DNA of 64,000 nt from Corydoras sp. C115 (lineage: Eukaryota; Chordata; Actinopteri; Siluriformes; Callichthyidae). Positions within the stretch are counted from its first letter, which is position 1. Each line of letters starts with the position of its first letter. Of the stretch, positions 42,284-52,690 are shown piece by piece. The stretch lies in NCBI GenBank assembly GCA_019802505.1, contig JAFMOC010000378.1, positions 639,418 through 703,417 on the forward strand, written 5' to 3'. A program made the position numbers and the translations under genes. Under the pieces are notes generated by a model that was given only the letters and a program-made list of their open reading frames with translations, was not told where the DNA came from and did not search any database.

Positions 42284-42640
42284 TACATTACATTTAGTTG
42301 TTTAGCAGACGCTTTTATCCAAAGCGACTCACAAATGAGAAGTTCTGCAGAAAACCAACTACAGTGTAAATTCATCAAATCTGATTGTTATTTGATGCTG
42401 CCCCCCCCCCCTTTTTTTTCTACTACAGGTATTTGTATTTGTTAAAGAGATGCGTCTTCAGTAGTTTCTTAAAACTGCTCAGTGACTCCGCCTTACGGAC
42501 AGAGTTGGGAAGATCGTTCCACCATGTTGCAGTGGTGAACGCCACGGAGTGAGAATCAGCTCCTCGGTGAGGTGGAACCACCAGGGGGCGATCATCACTG
42601 GAGCGAAGTGAAAGAGTCGGAGTGTATTTTGAAAAGATAG
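42284..42640 (-). mobile_element. LINE 3' fragment (same family as 61090)
   Basis: Nearly collinear with 38816-39232: (TGTAAA) end, AAGACGCATCTCTTTAACAA, then the coding remnant of the C-terminus. Confidence 0.85.
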
Positions 42641-42952
42641 AGTGAAGGTAGGAGGGGGAAGATCCAGAAATGGTTCTGTAGGCCAGTTAACCCGTTGTGG
42701 AGGAAAGCGGCGCTGGCGGCAATTGACTTTTCTATTAGACCATTTGAGATAATTAATGCCCCTGTAGTGTTCCGCCTGATAAACATGTGCACTCTAAGCT
42801 GCGGGGATCGCCCACGAGCTGCAGGAACGTGAGCGGCCGGCAGATACCATGGCCCGACACCACAGGAACATACAGGAACTGTTCAGTTCATTGGGAAGGT
42901 GTTTTATTTTTTTAATATCTGCATATATATGAAGGATCAGTCTTGATTAAAG

Positions 42953-43237
42953 TCATGCTTTCCTTTCCATCCTTGTTTGCTTGTCTCCTGTTTTATTATC
43001 GTCCTCGTTGGGTTGAGGCGGAAGATTGAACACAGTCGGTCCTTGCTCTTGGATGACCGAAGGCAGCATGATCCCGACGGGTGTGGGAGGCACATTGGCT
43101 TTCTTTGAACAACATTTCTTGCGCCAGCAGCAAAAGCAGCAGAGAGCTATCAGCGCCACAAACAGGAAACAAGACGTCATTGATAAAGTGACGAAAAGCA
43201 GCTCGTAGGTGGTCAGATCCCACGACGTTAACGCCAT
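42953..43237 (-). CDS. Small single-pass membrane protein, unrecognised
   Basis: 94 residues from ATG (MALTSWDLTTYE). There is one hydrophobic segment at about residues 12-37 (LLFVTLSMTSCFLFVALIALCC), ending in a Cys/Trp/Lys-rich juxtamembrane stretch (CWRKKCCSKK), then a Pro-rich polar tail of about 50 residues. There is no cleavable signal peptide pattern; it would be a type III membrane protein with the Cys-rich side probably cytosolic and palmitoylatable (inference). An AATAAA lies about 45 bp past the stop. The ORF is undamaged in a region otherwise full of decayed repeats. GC content is higher than in its surroundings. I do not recognise the family. It could be a last exon or a retrocopy. 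Confidence 0.5.
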   Translation of the reverse strand: MALTSWDLTTYELLFVTLSMTSCFLFVALIALCCFCCWRKKCCSKKANVPPTPVGIMLPSVIQEQGPTVFNLPPQPNEDDNKTGDKQTRMERKA

Positions 43238-43264
43238 TACTGCGACTGCTTCTCCTGCGCAAAG

Positions 43265-43634
43265 TAACTCACCTAGCCAAAGGGAAAATTAAGATAGTTA
43301 TACTTTGCGTTTTGATTAACAGGTGCAGATGTGTTCAGAGATTAAGGCCATTAATATGTGAACACTTTTCATTTTGATTAACTTTATAATCCAAACAGAT
43401 GTTTAAAGCAGATCAGAGGAAATATGTTTTAGGCCAGAGTTGTGTTAGTGACGTTATAAAGCATTAAATAAATACATTTTGTATTTGACATACTTGTATA
43501 AGCCCGTTAAATTGAAACTGCTCAGTATAACACGACTGAATTCCACTGTTCAAAGAAACATTTACTGTTTCCCAGGTGATGGTAAATTTGTAATTCCCAA
43601 GATTCTATATGTCATGAGAGGTTGTGACATCATA
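43265..43634. other. Spacer, nothing recognised
   Basis: AT-rich sequence upstream of the small ORF; a CTAG|GTGAG-type donor on the minus strand near 43272 could end an upstream exon. Confidence 0.35.
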
Positions 43635-43638
43635 ATGC

Positions 43639-44121
43639 TGTGGTGGAAATAATATTCTCGTGAGACAATGCATATTAAAAGAAGTGATATTTATTAAAGA
43701 AAGGTAAAAGACAAAGCGAAAGAGAATGAGAGAGCGTAAGGAAAATCCTACCCCACTCTCTGACAAGTTATCAGAGAGCCCCACTATTTATATCATGTGT
43801 GCAGAGCATTTGCTGAAATCTTCTCTGCGACCTTCAATAGCTTGTTTTACAAACAACAATGTCTGAATAGTGCGGACGTGGATCTCAGTTCTGTCTACGT
43901 GGTTTTATTGCAATGGTTAAACAGCAGACTGATGTCTAGCACTGACCCTACTAAATGTCAACATGACTTAGTGTAATCATATCATCATAATAAGATATCA
44001 TAATAAGACATAATAACTGTAGAAGTTTCTTCATAGTTATATGCAAACACAATGGTTAAGATGAATCACTCATACATAGTAAAATCATATTATACATAGT
44101 AAAATACTATTTTCCTTCACA
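43639..44121 (-). mobile_element. Solo LTR
   Basis: 483 bp with ends TGTGGTGGAA and TTCCTTCACA (imperfect inverted termini), flanked by ATGC on both sides (43635-43638, 44122-44125). On the minus strand a TATA box (GATATAAATAG, ~43790) is followed by AATAAA (~43690), in the order expected for U3-R. No internal element is attached. Confidence 0.75.
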
Positions 44122-44125
44122 ATGC

Positions 44126-44618
44126 TTATGAGACTAACTAGGCAGTCAGGGTTAAAAAATCATTTTGAATAACTGATTGCATTATCTAGGGTTCCATAGG
44201 CTGGATCCTACCCCAGTTATAGGTTGAAAGCCACAAAACATGGCAAAGTAAAAATACATTTATTTGAGAATTAAATTTAAATCTGATGGAAACTGAATGG
44301 GGAGATAAATGTATTTTACCCAAAGATGAGATGTGAAAAGCTGATGGAGAGACCAAGTTAAACATTGTAATGGCAGTTATTACGGCAAAAGTCTACAATA
44401 TTTTAAAAGTAGTGGGAGACATGTCTCAACGGCTGGATTCAGAAGTTTTAGTTAGTCGTCTTACTTCAGATGTATAAAACCAACCAGAAATAGCACCCAG
44501 AGTTGGAAAATGGAGCTGGTTGTGGACAAAAGCTGAAGAAAAATAGCTAATGGAATAGAAAAATGTTTGAAATAGGACAAAGAAAATGTACCGTACCAGA
44601 GCACAAGGAAATCTGAAA
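44126..44618. other. Spacer, nothing recognised
   Basis: No gene, RNA or clear repeat seen. Confidence 0.45.
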
Positions 44619-44710
44619 GAGATGCCCATCCAGAACGTATCGGGCACTGGGCAGATACACCCGGGACAGGGCACCAATCTATCACTGGGCACCATCACAC
44701 ACACACACAC
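44619..44710 (-). mobile_element. Mermaid-like SINE fragment
   Basis: 'GCCCATCCAGAACGTATCGG' to a (CA)n run; central part only. Confidence 0.78.
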
Positions 44711-44751
44711 ACACCCATATAAGGGTAAATTAAAAGGGGCAATTTCCAGCA

Positions 44752-45037
44752 GGGCAGCACCGTGGCTTAGTGGTTAGCACGTCCGCCTCTCAGTGCTAGG
44801 GATTCCCGATTCGAATCCCCATCTGGGTGGAGTGTCCATGTTCTCCCCGTGTCCGCATGAGTTTCCTCCGGGTTCTCCGGTTTCCTCCCACAGTCCAAAA
44901 ACATGGATCAAGGTCAATTGAGTTCTCCAAATTGCCCCATATAGAGTGTGTCTGTGTGAGTGTGTGTTCAGTGATAGATTGGTGTCCTGTCCTGGGTGTA
45001 TCTGCCCAGCTCATGATAATGAATGAGTGAATGAATT
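44752..45037 (+). mobile_element. Mermaid-like SINE
   Basis: Plus copy; the segment after CTGCCCAGC is deleted up to the (ATGA)n tail. Confidence 0.9.
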
Positions 45038-45194
45038 TACAGCAGTCCGCCCATTTTAAGCTGTTGTTCTGGTAAAAAAAAATAAAATAAAATAAAGACA
45101 AACAGTAATTAAATATTAGATCTCTGTAAGACAAGGCCCTCTAGAAAAAGAGCAAATCTGATTTCTTCATTTTACCTTTAATAGGTTCATTGCA

Positions 45195-45543
45195 GGGCGG
45201 CACGGTGGCTTAGTGGTTTAGCACGTTCGCCTTTCAGCGCTAGGGATTCCCGGTTCGAATCCCCATCTGGGTGGAGTTTCCATGTTCTCCCCGTGTCCGT
45301 GTGGGTTTCCTCCGGGTTTTCCGGTTTCCTCCCACAGTCCAAAAACATGGATCAAGTTAATTGAATTCTCTAAATTGCCCCATATAGAGTGTGTTTGAGT
45401 GTGTGAGTGTGTACCCAGTGATGGATTGGCGCCCTGTCCTGGGTCTATCTGCCCAGCGCCCGAGACGTTCTCCCCTGGATGGGCATGGGGAACCCCCCCG
45501 CGACCATAATAGAGGATAAAGCGGGAGATAATGAATGAATGAA
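45195..45543 (+). mobile_element. Mermaid-like SINE with 12-bp target duplication
   Basis: Flanked by AGGTTCATTGCA on both sides, with exact A box and B box; a good reference copy. It sits about 40 bp upstream of the promoter motif of the zinc-finger pseudogene. Confidence 0.93.
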
Positions 45544-45581
45544 AGGTTCATTGCAAATGTTTTGTATTGAAACGCGTTTAC

Positions 45582-45774
45582 AAAACAGTAGGTGGCGGCA
45601 GTGCACTGAATTAGAATCCAAATCGCCAATAGAGAAAAAGAAGAAGAATAAAAACAACAACAACAACAACAGCAGCAGCAGTGGCACCTCGTGTGTTTAG
45701 AGTTCAAAGAGATTTAATAAAATATTATATAAATTCATTCTAATCATCAGATCAGATCCCGCTCATTACTGAAG
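45582..45774 (+). promoter_or_regulatory. First-exon/promoter module of the zinc-finger pseudogene
   Basis: ACAAAACAGTAGGTGGCGGC, CACTGAATTAGAATCC, GGCACCTCGTGTGTTTAGAG, ATCATCAGATCAGATC and the exon end CATTACTGAAG|GTGAA with the donor after 45774. An (AAC)n(AGC)n microsatellite lies inside. Confidence 0.75.
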
Positions 45775-45950
45775 GTGAAAGGCTTTGTTAAAGGTTTATA
45801 CTATGTGTGGATCATCAGGATGTAAATGCAATGCACATTATTCAGCAAAACAAGAAAAAACATTTAGTTTATTAAATAGTTGAAATAGCGGTTCCGACAG
45901 GTGCACATGATCGGACCTCATTGGTGCCGAGTTATTATCAATATAGTAAC

Positions 45951-46050
45951 GTAGAACGTTTTGGGCGCTGAGCAGATACACCCAGGACAGGGCGCCAATC
46001 CATCACCTGGCACACTTACAGATACACACTATGTGGGGCAATTTGGAGCA
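45951..46050 (-). mobile_element. Mermaid-like SINE fragment
   Basis: Central part, minus-oriented, joined to the tail of the next copy. Confidence 0.8.
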
Positions 46051-46376
46051 CTCATTCATCCATTCATCCATTATCTTCCGCTTTATCCTATATTGGGGTC
46101 GTGGGGGGGGGGGGGTGCATCCAGGGGAGAACGTTTCGGGCGCTGGGCAGATAGACCCAGGAGAGGACGCCAATCTATCACTGGACACACACTCACTCAC
46201 AGACACACTCTATATTGGGCAATTTGGAAAACTCAATTGACTTGATCCATGTTTTTGGACTGTGGCAGATACACCCAGGATAGGGTGCCAATCTATCGCT
46301 GGACACACACTCACTCACACAGACACACTCTATATGGGGCAATTTGGAGAATTCAATTGACCTTGATCAATTTTTA
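46050..46376 (-). mobile_element. Mermaid-like SINE with internal duplication
   Basis: The segment CAGATACACCCAGGA to CAATTGACTTGATC occurs twice in a row (46148-46252 and 46265-46372), and the head is missing. Confidence 0.85.
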
Positions 46377-46398
46377 AGACAACATGTTTTAAGACTAG

Positions 46399-46745
46399 GC
46401 GGCACGGTGGCTTAGTGGTTTAGCATGTTCTGCTCTCAGCGCTAGGGATTCTCGAACCCCCATCTGGGTGGAGTTTCCATGTTCTCCCCGTGTCCGCGTG
46501 GGTTTCCTCCGGGTTCTCCGGTTTCCTCCCACAGTCCAAAAACATGGATCAAGTCAATTGAATTCTCCAAATTGCCCCATATAGAGTGTGTTTGTGTGAG
46601 TGAGTGTGTGTCCAGTGATAGATTGCCCCCCCTGTCCTGGGTGTATCTGCCCAGCTCCCGAAACATTCTCCCCTGGATGGACATGGGGAACCCCCCCCCA
46701 ATCCTAATAGAGGATAAAGCGGAAGATAATGAATGAATGAATGTA
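46399..46745 (+). mobile_element. Mermaid-like SINE
   Basis: Near full-length plus copy with a small deletion at the B box. Confidence 0.9.
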
Positions 46746-46751
46746 TGAATA

Positions 46752-46880
46752 ATCATAGTCATTTTAAAAAACACCAGTGCATTCACTCACAGTCTTGAAA
46801 GAGTTTTACTAAACAAAGAGTCTTAAAAAACACCAGTGAATTCACACAGAAAAATTATTTTATTTCAGCTCACAGTAGAC
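46752..46880 (+). pseudogene. Zinc-finger gene 6 remnant
   Basis: Two broken fingers are readable across frames: HFKKHQCIH, then a stop, KSFTKQRVLKNT and HTEK-like remains. No cysteine pair is left intact. The sequence after it (47225-47390) matches the 3' UTR of zinc-finger genes 2 and 5 (ACCATAACGATG..CACA and AATAACTGGTCAC). Together with the first-exon module at 45582 this marks a decayed family member. Confidence 0.75.
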
Positions 46881-46931
46881 AGAATTTTATACAAATGTTA
46901 TGTTTATACTAATTTGGTTATGTTTCCATCA

Positions 46932-47222
46932 GGCGGCACGGTGGCTTAGTGGTTGGCATGTTCTCCTCTCAGCTCTAGGGATTCCCCGTGGCCGTGCAGG
47001 TTTCCTCCGGGTTCTCCAGTTTCCTCCCACAGTCTAAAAACATGGATCTAAGGTGAATCAGCTGCTCTAAATTGTCTTTGTATTCTGTGTGTTCCCAGGC
47101 TCGGTAGAGGGTGAGCTTTGTGTCAGGAAGGGCACATGTAAAACAGTGGGTCAAAGTCTAAGATGCAAGTTCATCCCTGTGGCGACCCCTAAATAATGAA
47201 GGGTAAAAACACCAAAAGAAGA
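46932..47222 (+). mobile_element. SINE hybrid: Mermaid-like head, DANA-like tail
   Basis: The first ~115 bases match the local SINE head, but from AAGGTGAATCAGCTGCTCTA on it changes to GTCAGGAAGGGCACATGTAA ... TGTGGCGACCCCTAAATAAT with an (AAGAAG) end, the tail style of zebrafish-type DANA SINEs (family knowledge). Confidence 0.65.
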
Positions 47223-47601
47223 ATGTGTTATGTTTCAATCAACTACAATTATAAAAAGAATCATTAAGCGCCATAGACACCATAACGATGGCCACAATAC
47301 GTCGAGAAATGCAGATGCGCCAAGTAATGATGGGCATGTCGGTAACAATAACTGGTCACTCCGGCAACCTAAAAAAAGGATCGCTGTGTAGAGTATAAGG
47401 TAAAAATGTTTAATGTAAGAATGATAACAGTTGCCCACATTTGATGTATTAAAATGTTTGCTGCTAATAGAACATTCAAGAATCATTAAGAACACGATTG
47501 ACTAACACCTAATAACTTCTTACGTTTTAATGGAACCAATAAAAGTGTATTTTGTTTCTATTTGTAAACAATTATGAATTCTGTGTTATATAATCTGAAG
47601 T

Positions 47602-47944
47602 GGGCGGCATGGTGGCTAGCACGTTCGCCTCTCAGCGCTAGGGATTCCCGGTTCGAATCCCCAACTGGGTGGAGTTTCCATGTTCTCCCCGTGTCCGCGT
47701 GGGTTTCCTCCGGGTTCTCCGGTTTCCTCCCACAGTCCAAAAACATAAATCAAGGTAATTGAGTTCTCTAAATTGCCCCATATATAGTGTGTTGGAGTGT
47801 GTGAGTGTGTACCCAGCGATGGACTGGCGCCCTGTCCTGGGTGTATCTGCCCAGCGCCCGAGACGTTCTCCACTGGATGGGCATGGGGAACCCCACCGCG
47901 ACCCTAATAGAGGATAAAGCGGGAGATAATGAATGAATGAATGA
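47602..47944 (+). mobile_element. Mermaid-like SINE
   Basis: Full length with target-like TAATCTGAAGT on both sides. Confidence 0.92.
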
Positions 47945-47981
47945 ATAATCTGAAGTCACGCCCCTGTGTCGATGTTTTTTT

Positions 47982-48284
47982 TCATTCATTCATTCATTAT
48001 CTCCTGCTTCATCCTATATTAGGGTAGTGGGGGGGGTTCCCCATGCCCATCCAGGGGAGAACGCTTCGGGCACTGGGCAGATACACCCAGGACAGGGCGC
48101 CAATCCGTCTCTGGGCACACACTCACTCACACAGACACACTCTATATGGGGCAATTTAGAGAATTCAATTGACTTGATCCATGTTTTTGGACTGTGGGAG
48201 GAAACCGGAGAACCCGGAGGAAACATGGAAACTCCACCCAGATGGGGATTCGAACCGGGAACGTGCTAACCACTAAGCCACCTG
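47982..48284 (-). mobile_element. Mermaid-like SINE
   Basis: Minus-oriented with two small deletions near the head. Confidence 0.9.
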
Positions 48285-48289
48285 TTTTT

Positions 48290-48840
48290 TTTCCGTTTAT
48301 TTAATTCTTCTATTATTATTATTTTTATTTTTATTTTTTTACAATTATTTAATAAAGTGAAAGTTACTTAAACATTTCGTATTAAATTAAACAAATTATT
48401 AAACAAGTCACGGTTCGTATGTAATATGGGGAGAATAAACAACATAACTAATAATTAAATTAAAACCGTGTAATAGTAACATGTTGGGGAAAAAAAGCAT
48501 GAAAACAAGAAAACTACTAAAGATCGATTTCTGCTTCGTACGTATTCTACATTGTTATTGCTCTAAAATATTTACATTTTTTTCTTTTTTCTGTAAATTA
48601 ACTTTAATTGCACTTATAGACTCGGCCCACCAGAGGGCGCATTTAAAGCACATTTCGCGTTAGCATATTGGAAATTATCTTCGCTTGTCATGAAGAAAAC
48701 AGTCTGTTAATATCAACAACAGATAAACTCTCCTTATAAAATAATAAACTTACAAACATAATACTTTAAATACTGTTTAAAAAAATTTAATTTTATAGTA
48801 TCAGTGATAGATAGACGTTAGGCGTGCGTTTTGTATGGCT
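48290..48840. other. AT-rich spacer with duplicated tRNA 5' flank
   Basis: 48627-48770 (CCACCAGAGGGCGCATTTAA, 'AACAACAGATAAACTCT') matches 31909-32100, upstream of the first tRNA. The rest shows no feature. Confidence 0.7.
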
Positions 48841-48912
48841 TCCTCGTTAGTATAGTGGACAGTATCTCCGCCTGTCACGCGGAAGACCGGGGTTCGATTC
48901 CCCGACGGGGAG
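48841..48912 (+). tRNA. tRNA-Asp (GTC), copy 3
   Basis: Identical over 72 bases to the copies at 32170 and 33315. A TTTTTTT run starts 5 bases after the end and should terminate RNA polymerase III. Confidence 0.97.
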
Positions 48913-49600
48913 TTCATTTTTTTGCAACCTTCACCAAAAACCTGTTCACGATCATCTTCAAACATAAATATCACTTTTTATTTATTAACTGTTGTGTTTT
49001 TTTTGTCTTTCTGAGTGCGTTATTTGCAGATCAAAAGGAATGGATTTATATCTTGATTTAAAAAGATCCACACGTTGGGTTTAGATGATTTCCGATGAAG
49101 CTTAACTTATTTCACCAATTATTAATTAATAAAACGCCTAATTATTAGTTTATTACCTATAATCATCTTCTTGTAGTTTGAAGTTCACTGAAAAAAGTGC
49201 CTTTTGGTTGATTAGTAGGAGTATAAAGAATTCTGTTCATCTGAATTAGTATTCTGAATTAGTATTCTACTAATTCTGTTCACCTGAATTAGTAGAAGTA
49301 TAAAGAATTCTGTTCACCTTAAATACTCGTGTGAATATTTTACTTGTTTGTAGATTTAATAACAGAACTGGAGAATAAAAATCACGCTCAGAGTTTATTT
49401 TTTAATAATAATGTTCATATTTCACTTGCTTGTTAATTAAGAGAATAGAAAAAGTTAAAAGTTAGAGATTTCATACACGATGAGGTTCACTCTAATGCTT
49501 AACCACCAACTTTATAATAACGCTTTGTGCCCAAACAGTGGGGGGCGCTATTGCACTCAACCGGAGGGCCGAACTGACAACGTGTAACACAAAGAGATTC
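48913..49600 (+). repeat. Segment duplicated from 33387-34330
   Basis: Shared blocks include ACCTGTTCACGATCATCTTC, GATCCACACGTTGGGTTTAG, TCTTCTTGTAGTTTGAAGTT and the promoter motif with GGGGGGCGCTATTGCAC. The SINE at 33654 is absent here, so that insertion came after the duplication or was never in this copy. Confidence 0.8.
49530..49600 (+). promoter_or_regulatory. Orphan first-exon/promoter module
   Basis: GTGCCCAAACAGTGGGGGGC followed by GCTATTGCACTCAACCGG is the shared motif. No finger exon of the family lies downstream in the window; it came with the tRNA duplication. Confidence 0.6.
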
Positions 49601-49844
49601 TTAACAAATAATTATTAGTTTATTTTCGCTCAGTTGAAATATTTTTTGTTCTTGATAAACGTTGTCAAACAGGACGAAGCACCTTTTTTGCTAATCATAT
49701 GATAAAAAACTAGTAAATAATTGCAGAGATAGTAAAGGACATGATGTGTGATGTTTTACTTTTATTTAGCCTCTCAATTTCATAAAGTCACCGTAACAGT
49801 TAGTTCAATGATCATTAAATAATCAAATTTTTAGTTTGAAGTGG

Positions 49845-50321
<477 letters not shown>

Positions 50322-50379
50322 CTTCAGTTTTCACAGTTTTCACATGTACTATATAGTATATAACGTCACCGTGATATGA

Positions 50380-50815
50380 GTTGAAACATCAGGGGCTTTA
50401 ACCCAGATCCCTTATTCCCCTCTGTCCTCTTTAAAAATGCCACTTTCATGAGGGTATTTATCATTTTTCAAACTGTTGTTACATTCATTTAGTTTGATCA
50501 TTTATTATTTATATTGAATAAAATTATATAATATATTAAATGTGTCTGTCAGCAGTGGAGAGCACATTCAGTTCTACTAAATGATGCTTTTGGATGAACC
50601 TGAGCTTCAGGGGAAAAGCATGAATCTGTTTTACGAGTCCATCGCAGTTTTAAGGTTTTATTTAATTACCGTAACTTTGAGAAAGTTTGCGCCTTCAGAA
50701 AAATTCTGACGGTTTATGAAAGCTGAGAAGCTGCTCTTTACAGACAGCATAGTTATTACGGTAACTTTACTCCCGATACTGGCGGAAAAAATCTGTCACT
50801 CTCAAACACACACAC

Positions 50816-50880
<65 letters not shown>

Positions 50881-50910
50881 AGAGCTTGGAAGCACAAACA
50901 GCTGACGGTG
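50380..50910 (+). mobile_element. Dispersed repeat with CAGGGGCG-type terminus, copy 2
   Basis: Starts at ATCAGGGGCTTTAACCCAGA and runs through TTTTACGAGTCCATCGCAGT and TTCTGACGGTTTATGAAAGC to a (CA)n run and GCTTGGAAGCACAAACAGCT. It is collinear with 56811-57435 and inverted to 38157-38692. Confidence 0.65.
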
Positions 50911-50988
50911 ACTCCATCGTTGGGTCCCGCTGCTGGAGGAGAGGCTGCAGAGAAAGCTGCTCTCATTTGATCCGGGGCTGCTGACCAA

Positions 50989-51505
50989 TGTTGGAATTTA
51001 TTGAACGTAAAAAGACATGAATTGTATTATTTGAAAGGTTTGGTCAACATTGGAAAGTTTTTACCTTTGTAATGATATTTTTGTCATTTACGATATGTAA
51101 ACAACTTCTGAATGGCAGAGGGAATGACCAGGTGGGGGTTGAGTGTGAGTAATTTGTAGGAATGACCACTTGTCGAATGAGAAGGAGTCAGAAAGTCTGG
51201 TCACAGGGTAACTCTGAAAATATAGATTTAGGGGGCAAGTAACATTTGTCAAAAAGTATTATTGGGACTGGGGGCTCAGAAAACCCCACCATATTTGGAA
51301 GGTCCAGTCACACTCACCAACAGAAGAAGGACAGCCCACTAAAGGTTTATATACCGAAGCTGGATCTTTGAGACTTTAGAGCTCTCTCATCAATCGTGAA
51401 TGCCTGCCATTGATGATTTTTCCTGTACACTTACTATTCAGTAAAGCGCATTAAATTCTTTTGGAACAAAACCGCCGACTTATGACCGTTTATTGGAACT
51501 TAACA
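50989..51505 (+). mobile_element. Solo LTR with CCAA target duplication
   Basis: 517 bp from TGTTGGAATTTA to GGAACTTAACA, flanked by CCAA at 50985-50988 and 51506-51509. Near the 3' half it has a TATA box (GTTTATATACC) and a later ATTAAA polyadenylation-like signal, as in U3-R-U5. No internal viral genes are attached. Confidence 0.8.
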
Positions 51506-51509
51506 CCAA

Positions 51510-52225
51510 ACACCCGGTTTTAGCCCCGAAAGTCCAGATCTAACGACGCGCCTGCGAGGCAGAGATGTTTATTTTGATCTCAGCGTCTGGACTTTTTAAA
51601 TCAGAATATCATGTTAATGACCAGAGTGACGCGCATGTGATCATGTAAGAACGTCAACTCGTATCACGTGACGCCCTGGTACATTGTGTCCACTGCGAGG
51701 ATGGATGATGCGGTTTCCTGCTGGTTTGGTGTGTGACGTCACTTTCCATCACTAGGTGGCGCTGCTTTTCCATAATGTTGTTTTTAACCACCATGAAATT
51801 TGAATAGAGGAAGAACTGCGGCTCTATAGAGTCTAGCGTGCAAAACATCTTCTATAGTATAAAGATTAAGATGAAAGGGATATAATTAAATATATAATTA
51901 TTAATAATTTATCCCTATCTTTTAAAGCGTGTTGGGATATCAGTCTAATGAACGGCTTCGGATGGAATACTAATAGCACAGCAGAAAATTATGGAATTAA
52001 AGATGTGAAATTCAGTCCTCCATTAGTGCTGAGTAAGGTCCATCCTTAGATGTTGCCATCTTCATCTATTGATCTAGAATTACTGAAAGAAAAGACAGAA
52101 CAACCGAATGAACAAAGCTTTGCTGACAAGGAAAGGAATAAGCAGACAAAGATATCTCATTTCTCAAAACCGTAACTACTGGAAAATTATTTAATATAGA
52201 ATATAACTATAATATAACTATATAG
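51510..52225. other. Spacer, no gene recognised
   Basis: A short inverted pair (GAAAGTCCAGA at 51528, TCTGGACTTT at 51585) may be a transposon scar. The minus ORF 51654-51848 has no recognisable features. Confidence 0.4.
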
Positions 52226-52228
52226 AGG

Positions 52229-52488
52229 GCGGCACGGTGGCTTAGTGGTTAGCACGTTCTCCTCTGAGCGCTAGGGATTCCCGGTTCGAATCCCCATCTG
52301 GGTGGAGTTTCCATGTTCTCCCCGTGTCTGCGTGGGTTTCCTCCGGGCTGTCCTCCCACAGTCCAAAAACATGGATCAAGTCAATTTAGTTCTCCAAATT
52401 GCCCCATATAGAGTGTGTTTTTGTGTGTGAGTGTGTGCCCAGCGATGGATTGGCGCACTGTCCTGGGTCTATCTGCCCAGCACTGTGT
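52229..52488 (+). mobile_element. Mermaid-like SINE, tail lost to (GT)n
   Basis: Plus copy ending at CTGCCCAGCA, where a (GT)n run begins. Confidence 0.88.
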
Positions 52489-52504
52489 GTGTGTGTGTGT
52501 GTGT

Positions 52505-52690
52505 GTTTACACTATGTGATCTATACGTTGTGTTAGCATTTCACTGTTTATTGTGTTAATAAAAAGATTATGGAAGGTAGACACTTCACATCATTAAAAT
52601 AAAGTGTTTAAGAATTTATAATAATAATAATAATATGTATTTAATAAGGGCATTGTAACATTTTTTTTACGAAATGAACATCGTACGAAA
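52505..52690 (+). repeat. Large tandem duplication, left landmark
   Basis: TGATCTATACGTTGTGTTAG through TTATGGAAGGTAGACACTTC to ATGTATTTAATAAGGGCATT matches 55035-55195. Confidence 0.9.

Noticed and set aside
45195..45260. SINE heads with A and B boxes as possible tRNA genes
   Set aside because: No cloverleaf or anticodon arm can be drawn; the same head occurs dozens of times as a retrotransposed repeat.
51654..51848. Minus ORF of 64 codons after the solo LTR
   Set aside because: Too short, no domain, no splice or poly-A context.
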